Below are positions 50,534 to 58,743 of a DNA stretch of 64,000 nucleotides, piece after piece; the stretch's first letter is position 1, and each line of letters starts with the position of its first letter. The translations under genes were made by a program, and so were the position numbers. Source of the stretch: Actinacidiphila yanglinensis (GTDB taxonomy: Bacteria > Actinomycetota > Actinomycetes > Streptomycetales > Streptomycetaceae); assembly GCF_900107965.1 (NCBI RefSeq), contig NZ_FNVU01000002.1, positions 186,001-250,000 of the forward strand, written 5' to 3'. The notes below the pieces were generated by a model that searched no databases, was not told the origin of the DNA, and saw only the letters and a program-made list of their open reading frames with translations.

Positions 50534-53500
50534 CTACAACTCCCCTTTGCGGGTGAGGTGCGTGAACGCCAGCCAGCCCGGCAGCACCGGCAGCCAGAAG
50601 GTCAGCAGCCGGAAGAAGAGCACCGCCGGGGTGGCCACCTCCTTCGGCAGCCCGGCCGCGATCAGACCACCGGTCAGGGCCAGTTCGACCGCGCCGACCC
50701 CGCCCGGCGTCGGCGCGGCGGACCCCAGCGCGTTGCCCGCGAGGTAGACCACCGCGACCGTCGCGAAGCTCAGATGCCCGTCGAAGGCCTGCACGCACCC
50801 GTCCAGGCAGGCCACGAAGGTCACCGTCACCATCAGGGTGCCGCCGATGCCGGTGACCAGCTTCCCCGGGCGCTGCAGCACGTCCAGCATGCGCGGCACG
50901 ACACCGGCGAACAGCGCCCGCACCCGGGTCGAGACGAACTTGCGCAGCGCGGGCACCGCGGTGACCACCAGGACGAGCACGCCGGCGGTCAGCAGCCCGG
51001 CGATGACGGTCCTGGAGGGGGACAGCGACGGCGTCTTCTCGGTGCCCGTGATGAAACCGAACGCCATCAGCAGCACGATGTGCGAACCGAGCCCGACCAG
51101 TTGCGAGGCGCCGACGCTGGCCACCGCGAGGCCCGGCCGGACCCCCGCCTTCTGGAGGTAGCGGGTGTTCAGCGCCACCCCGCCGACCGCGGCGGGTGCC
51201 ACCAGCTTCACGAACGACCCGGCGACCTGCGCCATCACCGTCCGCATCCACGACAGCCGCTCCGGCACGAAACCGGACAGCGCGCCGGCCGCGGCGACGT
51301 AACTGGCCGCGGAGGCGAGCACCGCGACCATCGCCCACTGCCAGTCCGCGTGCACGATGGCGTGGCCGATCGGCACCGACGACAGCTGGGAGAGCAGGAA
51401 GTACGCGGCGAAGGCGCCCGCGATGACCGTGATGAGGGTGCGCGGCTTGATCCGCTCCAGCCGCACCGGCTCCACCGGCGCCTGCGGGCGGATCAGCAGC
51501 ACCTGCTGCCGGATCCGCGACAGCAGGTCCTCCTCGCGGATCTCCTCCAGCGCGTCCTCCATCGCGCGCTTCTCCGCCTTGCTCTCGGCCTTCCGCTCGG
51601 CCTTCGACTGCGCCTTGGCCTGCGCCGTGGGCGGGCCGGCCTGCTCGGCCGCCGCCGGGTCGCGCGCGGGGTGCGTCCGGCTGCGTTCCCTGGCCTCCTT
51701 GTCCGCGGCCAGCGTGGCGAGCACGGCATCCCGCTCCCGTTGCGCGCGTTCCCGGTTGAGCATCTTCAGCTGGCCGCGGGTGGAACGGCTCAGCGCGATC
51801 GGCTGGAGCAGGGGCAGCGACGCGGCCGCCGCGTCCGGGCCGAGCACCGACAGCGCCGCCGCGACCGCCCGCTCGGGCCCGACCCGCAGCGCCATCGTGG
51901 TCAGCAACTGCGCGATGTCCATCCGCAGCACGATGTCGCCCGAGGCGATCTCGCCACCGCGCAGGTCGGTGAGGAAGACCCGTCCGTTGCGGTCCACCAG
52001 CAGCGACTCGCCGACCAGCCGCCGGTGGGCGATCCGCCGCGACTGCAGGGCGCGCACCTGCGTCCACGCCTCGCGCATCAGGGCGTCGGTGATCTCCTCG
52101 TCCTTCAGCGCGTCCAGCTGCCGGCCGCCGATGTGCTCATAGACCAGCATCACGGCGTCCGGGCCCAGTTCGGAGGTGGCGATCAGCTTCGGCGCGTTGG
52201 CCCCCGCGGCGATCGCCGCGTACGCGAGCAGCGCCTCCTGCTCCAGCGCCTGGCGCAGGGACAGCAGGCTGCGGCGCTGCGTGATGCCGCCGACCAGCGA
52301 CAGCCGCCGCCAGGCCCGGTAGAAGAAGCCGTGCGCCTGCTGCTCGCGGTCCACCACCGTCACGTCCAGCGGCGGGCCGTCCTCCAGGGTGACCAGGTAG
52401 CCGCGGCCGCGGTCGGAGTCCGCGCTCTCCGGGCCCTCCTCCACCACGCGGCGCGCGGTCAGCGGCGCGAACCCGACCCGGCGCAGGCCCGCCAGCAGGT
52501 TCTGGCCGGTGGGGCGGACATTCGGCGAGCCGACCGCGTAGATCGTGCCGTTGGCGACGGTCCACCCGATCAGCAGGGTCAGTGCGATCGAGAAGGGCGT
52601 GGTGTACCCGCCGACCAGCACCGCGAACGCGTCCAGCAGCAGCACGACCCACAGGGCGACCCGCCAGCGCGGGCGTCTGGCCATGCCGGAGGCGGTGACG
52701 TACGCGATCACCGGGGCGAGGTAGCCCTGCACCGGGTCGGTCATGCCCAGGCCGCTCGGAGCGCCGTGCGAGAGCGCGTCGCGGATCGGGTCGGGGGCGC
52801 CGTTGGTGACCCACAGGTCGGTGGCGAGCGCGGCGCCGTGGGCCAGGACCGCCGCGAGCACGCCGTCCGCGATCCGCAGCCCGTCGCGCTTGATCAGCCG
52901 CTCCACGGCGAACGCCACGGGCACGATCAGCACCGCCACGCTCGCGGTGGTGCCGGTGAACGACGAGAAGAAGTCGGGGGCGCGCTCGGCGCCCTTGCTG
53001 ATGTCGGTCTCGACACCGTTGGTGGTGGCGTGCGCGAAGCCCGCGACGGCCAGCACCACGCCGATGCCCAGCAGCCCCATGATGAAGCGCACCAGGTCGG
53101 CGGGGCGGTGCACCCGGGCGGCGAGCAGCGGTTCGTCCACGGACACGGCGTGCCGGGTGGCACCGGACGGTTCGGGTGGCGAGTCCTCCCGGTGCCGGCC
53201 CCCGCGGGAGCCGCTCCGGGGCGGTTCGGCGGCGGGCGGCACCTGGCCGCCGGGCGCCGGTCTCTCGCCGTCGTCGGGCCGCGACCCGGAGCCGTCCGGC
53301 GGCACCGGCTCGCTGCGCAGGAGCGCGTCGGACCCCGATCGGAAGGGTTCTTCCGGCACGCGGTGGGAGCCGTGCGGCCCGGTGGCGGGCGGCTGCTCGG
53401 CGCCGTCAGCGGGCTCCGGCCTCCCGGCGGGCGCCGCGGCATCCGGCTCCGGGGCGGACGAGGACAGCCCTCCGGAGGCGCCGGCGGCTCCTGCCGCTCC

Positions 53501-53548
53501 GTCGGCGCCCTGCTTGTCCCCGGTCGTCTCTTCTTGATCTCGTATCAC
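50534..53548 (-). CDS. membrane protein fusing a kinase-like domain to an LPG-synthase-type flippase domain
   Basis: The 1004-residue product starts at GTG 53548. Order of parts: a disordered acidic N-terminus (1-140), a first membrane domain (about 148-340, LVRFIMGLLGIGVVLAVAGF), a soluble kinase-like domain (about 370-560; VYEHIGGRQLDAL, then HRRLVGESLL and FLTDLRGG in place of HxDLxxxN and DFG), a charged Ala/Lys linker, and a C-terminal multi-helix domain (about 695-1004; APAAVGGVALNTRYLQKAG, GNALGSAAPTPGGVGAVELAL) of the UPF0104/lysylphosphatidylglycerol-synthase flippase family. A lipid or undecaprenyl-linked substrate is likely. The altered kinase residues suggest a non-catalytic or unusual domain. 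Confidence 0.82.
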   Translation of the reverse strand: MIRDQEETTGDKQGADGAAGAAGASGGLSSSAPEPDAAAPAGRPEPADGAEQPPATGPHGSHRVPEEPFRSGSDALLRSEPVPPDGSGSRPDDGERPAPGGQVPPAAEPPRSGSRGGRHREDSPPEPSGATRHAVSVDEPLLAARVHRPADLVRFIMGLLGIGVVLAVAGFAHATTNGVETDISKGAERAPDFFSSFTGTTASVAVLIVPVAFAVERLIKRDGLRIADGVLAAVLAHGAALATDLWVTNGAPDPIRDALSHGAPSGLGMTDPVQGYLAPVIAYVTASGMARRPRWRVALWVVLLLDAFAVLVGGYTTPFSIALTLLIGWTVANGTIYAVGSPNVRPTGQNLLAGLRRVGFAPLTARRVVEEGPESADSDRGRGYLVTLEDGPPLDVTVVDREQQAHGFFYRAWRRLSLVGGITQRRSLLSLRQALEQEALLAYAAIAAGANAPKLIATSELGPDAVMLVYEHIGGRQLDALKDEEITDALMREAWTQVRALQSRRIAHRRLVGESLLVDRNGRVFLTDLRGGEIASGDIVLRMDIAQLLTTMALRVGPERAVAAALSVLGPDAAAASLPLLQPIALSRSTRGQLKMLNRERAQRERDAVLATLAADKEARERSRTHPARDPAAAEQAGPPTAQAKAQSKAERKAESKAEKRAMEDALEEIREEDLLSRIRQQVLLIRPQAPVEPVRLERIKPRTLITVIAGAFAAYFLLSQLSSVPIGHAIVHADWQWAMVAVLASAASYVAAAGALSGFVPERLSWMRTVMAQVAGSFVKLVAPAAVGGVALNTRYLQKAGVRPGLAVASVGASQLVGLGSHIVLLMAFGFITGTEKTPSLSPSRTVIAGLLTAGVLVLVVTAVPALRKFVSTRVRALFAGVVPRMLDVLQRPGKLVTGIGGTLMVTVTFVACLDGCVQAFDGHLSFATVAVVYLAGNALGSAAPTPGGVGAVELALTGGLIAAGLPKEVATPAVLFFRLLTFWLPVLPGWLAFTHLTRKGEL

Positions 53549-53637
53549 CAGTCACCGCCCGGACGATGGTGGCATGCGCCGAGTGTGTGCGGAGCCGGAA
53601 CCCCCCGGTGTCGGAGGTGTGCGGCAGGATGGGCCGG

Positions 53638-54063
53638 GTGAGCGAGGCAAGTGGTGCGGCCGGGACGGACGAGCTGGGTCCGTACGCCGAGAAGGTGCTG
53701 GACGCGGTGGATCTCATCCCGCCCGGCCGGGTCATGACGTACGGCGACGTGGCGGAGTGGGTGGGGGAGGGCGGCCCGCGCCAGGTCGGCCGGGTGATGG
53801 CGGAGTACGGCGCGATGGCCCCGTGGTGGCGCGTGGTGCGCTCCGACGGGGTGCTGCTGCCCGGGCACGAGCTGAGCGCCCTCGCCGAGTACCGCGCGGA
53901 GGGCACCCCGCTGCGCTCGGCCGGACCGGCCGCGGAGGGGCACGTACCGCGCCTGGACATGCGCCGGGCCCGCTGGGACGGCACGCCGGACCACCCCGGG
54001 TCCGCGCCCGGCGGCGGGACCGGGGGCGAGCCCGGGCCGGAGGGCGGCGCGGGCGGCGGATGA
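53638..54063 (+). CDS. alkyltransferase-like DNA-binding protein (ATL)
   Basis: The 141-residue protein has the C-terminal DNA-binding half of O6-alkylguanine transferases: VLDAVDLIPPGRVMTYGDVAEWVG, GPRQVGRVMAEYGAMAPWWRVVRSDG and LPGHELSALAEYRAEGTPL. The alkyl-accepting cysteine of PCHRV is replaced by Trp (PWWRVV), which defines ATL proteins that mark alkylated bases for nucleotide excision repair. A Gly/Pro-rich tail follows. GTG 53638 is chosen; ATG 53629 is possible. Rv3204 is the positional relative. Confidence 0.88.
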   Translation: MSEASGAAGTDELGPYAEKVLDAVDLIPPGRVMTYGDVAEWVGEGGPRQVGRVMAEYGAMAPWWRVVRSDGVLLPGHELSALAEYRAEGTPLRSAGPAAEGHVPRLDMRRARWDGTPDHPGSAPGGGTGGEPGPEGGAGGG

Positions 54064-54169
54064 CGGCCGGAGGGTCATGTCATCCAGCTTCCGCCATACG
54101 GGGGCAATGTGTGCCACGACCTGCCCGTACGGAGTACATTCCCTGACCACCACGAAACCGGCGAACCAC

Positions 54170-57100
54170 GTGAACCCCTCTTCCCCTCTCCCTGGCGTTT
54201 CCGCCGGCAGCGCCTCCGCCGCCGCCGGGCGCGGCGCCCCGGCCGGCGACGCGCGCGCGACCCGCCCGGGCGTCGGAGGCTACCGGCTGGTGCGGACGCC
54301 CGCGGTGTCCGCCGCGCCTCCAGTGCTGGACGCGTCCCAGCGCGCTGTGGTTGAGCACGGGCAAGGACCACTTCTGGTGCTGGCCGGCCCCGGCACCGGG
54401 AAGACCACCACCCTGGTCGAGGCGGTGCTCGCGCGGGTACGGGCCGGCACCCCCGCCGACCGCGTGCTCGTGCTGACCTACGGCCGCGCCGCCGCCGTCG
54501 AGCTGCGCGACCGGATGGCGGCCCGCGCGCAGGAGGCCACCGGCAGCGCCACCGCCGCGCCGTCCGCCACCACCTTCCATTCCTTCTGCTACGCGCTGCT
54601 GCGCGCGCACCAGGACCCCGACACGTTCGCCGAACCCGTGCGGCTGATGTCCGGGCCCGAGCAGGACCTGATGGTCCGCGAGCTGCTCGCCGGGCAGGCC
54701 CGGCTCGCCCGCGAGGGCCGCGCCAAGGTGCGCTGGCCCGACGACCTGCGGGCCGCGCTCACCACCCGCGGCTTCGCCGACGAGGTGCGCGCCGTCCTCG
54801 CCCGCACCCGCGAACTCGGCCTCGCCCCGCGGGCGCTCGCCGACTTCGCCCGGCGCATCGGACGCCCCGACTGGCTCGCCGCCGCCGCCTTCCTCCAGGA
54901 GTACCTCGACGTCGCGGACCTCCAGGGCGTCATCGACTACACCGAGCTCGTGCACCGCGCGGTCCGCCTGGTGCACCGGCCCGAGGTGCACACCGAACTG
55001 GCCGGGCGGTACGACGCGGTCTTCGTCGACGAGTACCAGGACACCGACGCCGCGCAGGTCCGGCTGCTGCGCGCGATCGCCGGGCAGGGCCGCACCCTCG
55101 TCGCCTTCGGTGACCCCGACCAGTCGATCTACGCCTTCCGGGGCGCCGACGTGAACGGCATCCTCGACTTCTCCACGGCCTTCCCCGACCGGGCCGGCCG
55201 CCCGGCCCCGGTCCGCGTGCTCACCGGGAACCGCCGGGCCGGCGCCGCGCTGCTCACCGCCGCCGGGCAGCTCGCCGGGCGGATGGCGCTGCCCCGCCTG
55301 CCCGCCGCCGCGGCCCGCGCGCACCGCGCGCCCGCCGCGCAGCGCCCCGGCGGCGCCCTCGCGGTGCGCACCCATCCGACCCCGGGCGCCGAACTGGACG
55401 CCGTCGCCGACGCGTTGCGCCGCGCCCACCTGGAGGACGGCGTCCCCTGGTCCGACATGGCGGTGCTCACCCGCACCACCTCCGCGCTGCCGGGCCTGCG
55501 CCGCGCTCTCACCTCCGCCGGCGTGCCGGTCGACCTCGCCCCGTCCGCGACCCCCCTGCACGCCGACCCGGCGGTGGCACCGCTGCTGCTCGCGTTGCGC
55601 GTCGCGGCGGAGGCGGAGACGGCGGTACCCGCGGGGGCGCGGGAGGAGGCGCGGGAGGCCCCGGCGGGTTCGGGCGAGGGGAGCGGCGGCGTCAGCACCG
55701 GCGAGGATCCCGCGGAGGAGCAGGCCGTGGAGGAGCCGGCCGCACCGGGCGCGAAGGGCTCCTCGGGCGAGCCGGGCCCCTCGGCTGAGGAGGAGCCCCC
55801 GGGCGAGCAGGACCCGCCCCACGAGGATGACGGCCCGACCGCGCTCGCCCTCACCGTCGAGGACGCGCTGACGCTGCTCACCTCGCCGCTGGGCGGCATG
55901 GACTCGGCGGACCTGCGCAAGTTGGGGCGGGCGCTGCGCGAGGAGGAACGCACGGCCGGCCAGGCGGTGCCGCGCCCCTCGGACGCACTGATCGCGGACG
56001 CGGTCGCGCGGCCGGAGCGGCTGGCGGCGCACGACCCGGCGTACGCCCGGGGCGCCCAGCGGGTGGGCGCGCTGCTCGCCGCCGCCCGGGCCGGGCTGGC
56101 GGCCGGTGGCACCGTCGAGGACGCGCTGTGGGCGCTGTGGAACGGCTCGCCCTGGCCGGGACGGCTGGAGCGGGCCGCGCTGCGCGGCGGTCCGGCCGGG
56201 CGCAACGCCGATCGCGACCTGGACGCGGTGTGCGCGCTGTTCGAGACGGTCGCCCGGGCGGAGGAGCGTACCGGCGGCCGCGGGGCGCTGAACCTGATCG
56301 ACGAACTGTCGTCGTTCGACATCGTGGCCGACACGCTCGGCGGGCGCGGCATAGCGCCCGACGCCGTACGCCTGATGACCGCGCACCGGGCGAAGGGCCT
56401 GGAGTGGCCGCTCGTCGTCGTCCCCGGGGTGCAGGAGGGCGTGTGGCCGGACCTGCGCCGCCGGGGCTCGCTGCTGGAGGCGGACCGGATCGGCCGCGAC
56501 GGGCTCGCGCCGCCGCTGACCCCGGGCGCGCTGCTCGCTGAGGAGCGCCGGCTGTTCTACGTCGCGGTGACCCGTGCCCGGGACCGGCTGCTGGTGACCG
56601 CGGTGCGGTCCGCGGCGGACGACGGCGACCAGCCCTCCCGCTTCCTCGCCGAGCTCGGGGTGGAGCCCGTGCACGCCGGCCACCGCACCCGCCGCCCGCT
56701 CGCGGTCGCCGCCCTCGTCGCGGAACTGCGGGCGACCACCGTGGACCCCGCCGCGTCCCCCGCACTGCGGGACGCCGCCGCCCACCGGCTGGCCCGGATG
56801 GCCGCGCTCACCGACGAGGGCCACGCGCTGGTCCCCACCGCGCACCCCGACCGCTGGTGGGGCCTGTACGAGCCGACCCGCTCGGCCGCGCCGGTCCGCG
56901 ACCGGGACCAGCCGGTCGTGCTGTCCGGCAGCGCCCTCGACCAGCTCGCCAACACCTGCGCGCTGCAGTGGTTCCTGGGCCGAGAGGTCAAGGCCGACCC
57001 CCCGTCGACGGCCGCGCAGGGCTTCGGCAACGTGGTGCACGTCCTCGCCGACGAGGTGGCCTCGGGCCGCGCCCCCGCCGACCTCGACGTGCTGATGGCC

Positions 57101-57712
57101 CGGCTGGACTCGGTGTGGGACGCGCTGGCCTTCGACGCGCCCTGGAAGTCCCGCCAGGAGAAGGAGAATGCCCGCGCCGCCCTGGAGCGCTTCCTGCACT
57201 GGCACGTCATGGAGCGCGGCCGCAAGCCGGTCGCGGGGGAGCACGCCTTCGACGTGACTTTGGAGGCCGGCGACGCGCAGGTGCGCATCCGCGGCAGCAT
57301 GGACCGGGTGGAGACCGACGCCGAAGGACAGGCGTACGTCGTGGACTTCAAGACCGGCCGGGCCAAGCCCACCGCGAAGGAGGTGGCCCGGCACCCCCAA
57401 CTCGCGGTCTACCAGCTCGCCGTCCGCGAGGGCGCGGTCGACCCGCTCTTCGGCGGGGTCCGTCCCGCTCCCGGTGGCGCCGAACTCGTCCAGCTCCGGC
57501 TCGGCGCCACCCGCAAGGAGGGCGGCGACGCGTTCCCGGCGATCCAGCGGCAGGAGCCGGTGGAGGGGGAGTGGGCGCAGGACCTGCTCGCGGAAGCGGC
57601 CGGACGGGTGCTGGACGAGCGCTTCACGCCGGCGGCCGGCCACCACTGCGCGCACTGCGCCTTCCGCTCCGCGTGCACCGCCCGGCCGGAGGGGCGGCAG
57701 GTCGTCGAGTGA
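54170..57712 (+). CDS. adnA: AdnA-like UvrD-type helicase-nuclease
   Basis: The 1180-residue protein combines an SF1 motor and a RecB-type nuclease. Motor: AGPGTGKTTTLVEAVLARV (Walker A), FVDEYQDTDAAQVRLL, GDPDQSIYAFRGAD, MTAHRAKGLEWPLVVV and FYVAVTRARDRLLVT. A Glu/Pro-rich insert lies near residue 490-560. Nuclease (from about residue 1010): GSMDRVETD, VVDFKTGRAKPT and QLAVYQLAV, with an AddB-like Fe-S set from Cys in LANTCALQW and HHCAHCAFRSAC. It pairs with the 58744 gene as the mycobacterial AdnAB end-resection machine. The start is uncertain (GTG 54170, or ATG 54107 or 54077). Confidence 0.87.
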   Translation: MNPSSPLPGVSAGSASAAAGRGAPAGDARATRPGVGGYRLVRTPAVSAAPPVLDASQRAVVEHGQGPLLVLAGPGTGKTTTLVEAVLARVRAGTPADRVLVLTYGRAAAVELRDRMAARAQEATGSATAAPSATTFHSFCYALLRAHQDPDTFAEPVRLMSGPEQDLMVRELLAGQARLAREGRAKVRWPDDLRAALTTRGFADEVRAVLARTRELGLAPRALADFARRIGRPDWLAAAAFLQEYLDVADLQGVIDYTELVHRAVRLVHRPEVHTELAGRYDAVFVDEYQDTDAAQVRLLRAIAGQGRTLVAFGDPDQSIYAFRGADVNGILDFSTAFPDRAGRPAPVRVLTGNRRAGAALLTAAGQLAGRMALPRLPAAAARAHRAPAAQRPGGALAVRTHPTPGAELDAVADALRRAHLEDGVPWSDMAVLTRTTSALPGLRRALTSAGVPVDLAPSATPLHADPAVAPLLLALRVAAEAETAVPAGAREEAREAPAGSGEGSGGVSTGEDPAEEQAVEEPAAPGAKGSSGEPGPSAEEEPPGEQDPPHEDDGPTALALTVEDALTLLTSPLGGMDSADLRKLGRALREEERTAGQAVPRPSDALIADAVARPERLAAHDPAYARGAQRVGALLAAARAGLAAGGTVEDALWALWNGSPWPGRLERAALRGGPAGRNADRDLDAVCALFETVARAEERTGGRGALNLIDELSSFDIVADTLGGRGIAPDAVRLMTAHRAKGLEWPLVVVPGVQEGVWPDLRRRGSLLEADRIGRDGLAPPLTPGALLAEERRLFYVAVTRARDRLLVTAVRSAADDGDQPSRFLAELGVEPVHAGHRTRRPLAVAALVAELRATTVDPAASPALRDAAAHRLARMAALTDEGHALVPTAHPDRWWGLYEPTRSAAPVRDRDQPVVLSGSALDQLANTCALQWFLGREVKADPPSTAAQGFGNVVHVLADEVASGRAPADLDVLMARLDSVWDALAFDAPWKSRQEKENARAALERFLHWHVMERGRKPVAGEHAFDVTLEAGDAQVRIRGSMDRVETDAEGQAYVVDFKTGRAKPTAKEVARHPQLAVYQLAVREGAVDPLFGGVRPAPGGAELVQLRLGATRKEGGDAFPAIQRQEPVEGEWAQDLLAEAAGRVLDERFTPAAGHHCAHCAFRSACTARPEGRQVVE

Positions 57713-57892
57713 GCGCGGCGGTCGTGGAGCGGGCGCGGCGGTCCGGGGGAGGCGGCCGGGATCCGCGTGACGGCCTGTGGATAACCGAAAGCAGACGGTC
57801 GCAGCCCGGCGCTATGGTGTGTACAGACCAAGGGGAGACTGGGTTCGTGTCGCTGGCAGCGTGCGCCCCCGGGGGGATTCGAGGGGGCGGCC

Positions 57893-58672
57893 ATGGCGGC
57901 CACACGCAGGATTTCGGCGGCGCTGATCGCGGTCGCGGCGGCCGCGGCCGTGCTCACCGGGTGCGGCGGGGACGACGACTCGGCCGGCGACCCGATCGTG
58001 GCGCCGGCCGGCACGCTCGAGCAGACCGGGCCGTTCGCGGGGGAGAGCGCCGACCAGATCCTGTCGGACGCGGAAGCGGCGACGAACACCGCTTCCTCCC
58101 TGACGGTCGACATCCGCGGCACCGACGACGGCGGCGGCAAGGCGCACCTCACCGCCGCGATCACCGCCAGCGGCAAGTGCGCGGCCTCCGTCGAGACCGA
58201 CGGCGAGAGCCCGACGCAGGTCATCGGTGTCGACGAGAAGTACTACTTCAAGGGCGACGCCGCGTACTGGGAGGACGTCGGCGGCAGCCACGGCGACGAA
58301 CTTGCCCAGGCCTTCGGCGGCAAGTGGGTCGAGGTGCCCGCCGACGAGTCCGACCAGTTCGACCAGTTCTGCAATCTGCACGACCTGCTCGCCTCGGACG
58401 ACGACTCGCCGATCACCAAGGGTGCCCCGACCACGCACTACGGTCAGCCGGTGGTCCCGCTCAGGGAGCAGGACGACGACGAGGGCGACGGCCCGAGCGT
58501 GCTCTACGTCGCTGCCGAGGGCACCCCGTACATCCTCGGAGTGGAGAGCGAAAACCTGGGCACCATCCGCTTCACCGACTTCGACAAGGCGCCCGAGATA
58601 TCCGCGCCCCCGGCCCGCGACACCGTCGACCCGCGTTCGGTCGGCGGGGACCTGCCGAGCTTGTCGGTCTGA
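57893..58672 (+). CDS. lipoprotein between the adnA- and adnB-like genes
   Basis: The 259-residue product starts at ATG 57893 and has the lipobox VLTGC (C24). The mature domain (SADQILSDAEAATNTASSLTVDI, EKYYFKGDAAYWEDVGG, GKWVEVPADESDQF) is of the LppX/LprAFG-like kind and is very acidic (DDDEGDG). It resembles the lipoprotein at 18607 in overall layout. Its location between two subunits of a DNA repair enzyme makes little functional sense, so it may be a later arrival. Confidence 0.8.
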   Translation: MAATRRISAALIAVAAAAAVLTGCGGDDDSAGDPIVAPAGTLEQTGPFAGESADQILSDAEAATNTASSLTVDIRGTDDGGGKAHLTAAITASGKCAASVETDGESPTQVIGVDEKYYFKGDAAYWEDVGGSHGDELAQAFGGKWVEVPADESDQFDQFCNLHDLLASDDDSPITKGAPTTHYGQPVVPLREQDDDEGDGPSVLYVAAEGTPYILGVESENLGTIRFTDFDKAPEISAPPARDTVDPRSVGGDLPSLSV

Positions 58673-58743
58673 CCCCACCGCCGGTGTCGTCCCCGACCCG
58701 CGGCCCGGTGATGCGTGTCGGCCCGGCCGGATAGCCTCACCTG

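Noticed and set aside
54077..54169. N-terminal extension of the adnA-like protein from ATG 54077 or 54107
   Set aside because: Third-position GC drops in this stretch and the residues look like translated leader. It is kept only as an alternative start.
54080..57655. A 1191-codon open frame antisense to the adnA-like gene, and similar long frames antisense to other genes (for example 58504-62073 and 793-2163)
   Set aside because: In very GC-rich DNA the strand opposite a real gene often stays open. The sense products carry clear helicase, nuclease or enzyme motifs, while these are Gly/Arg/Val-rich with no domain.
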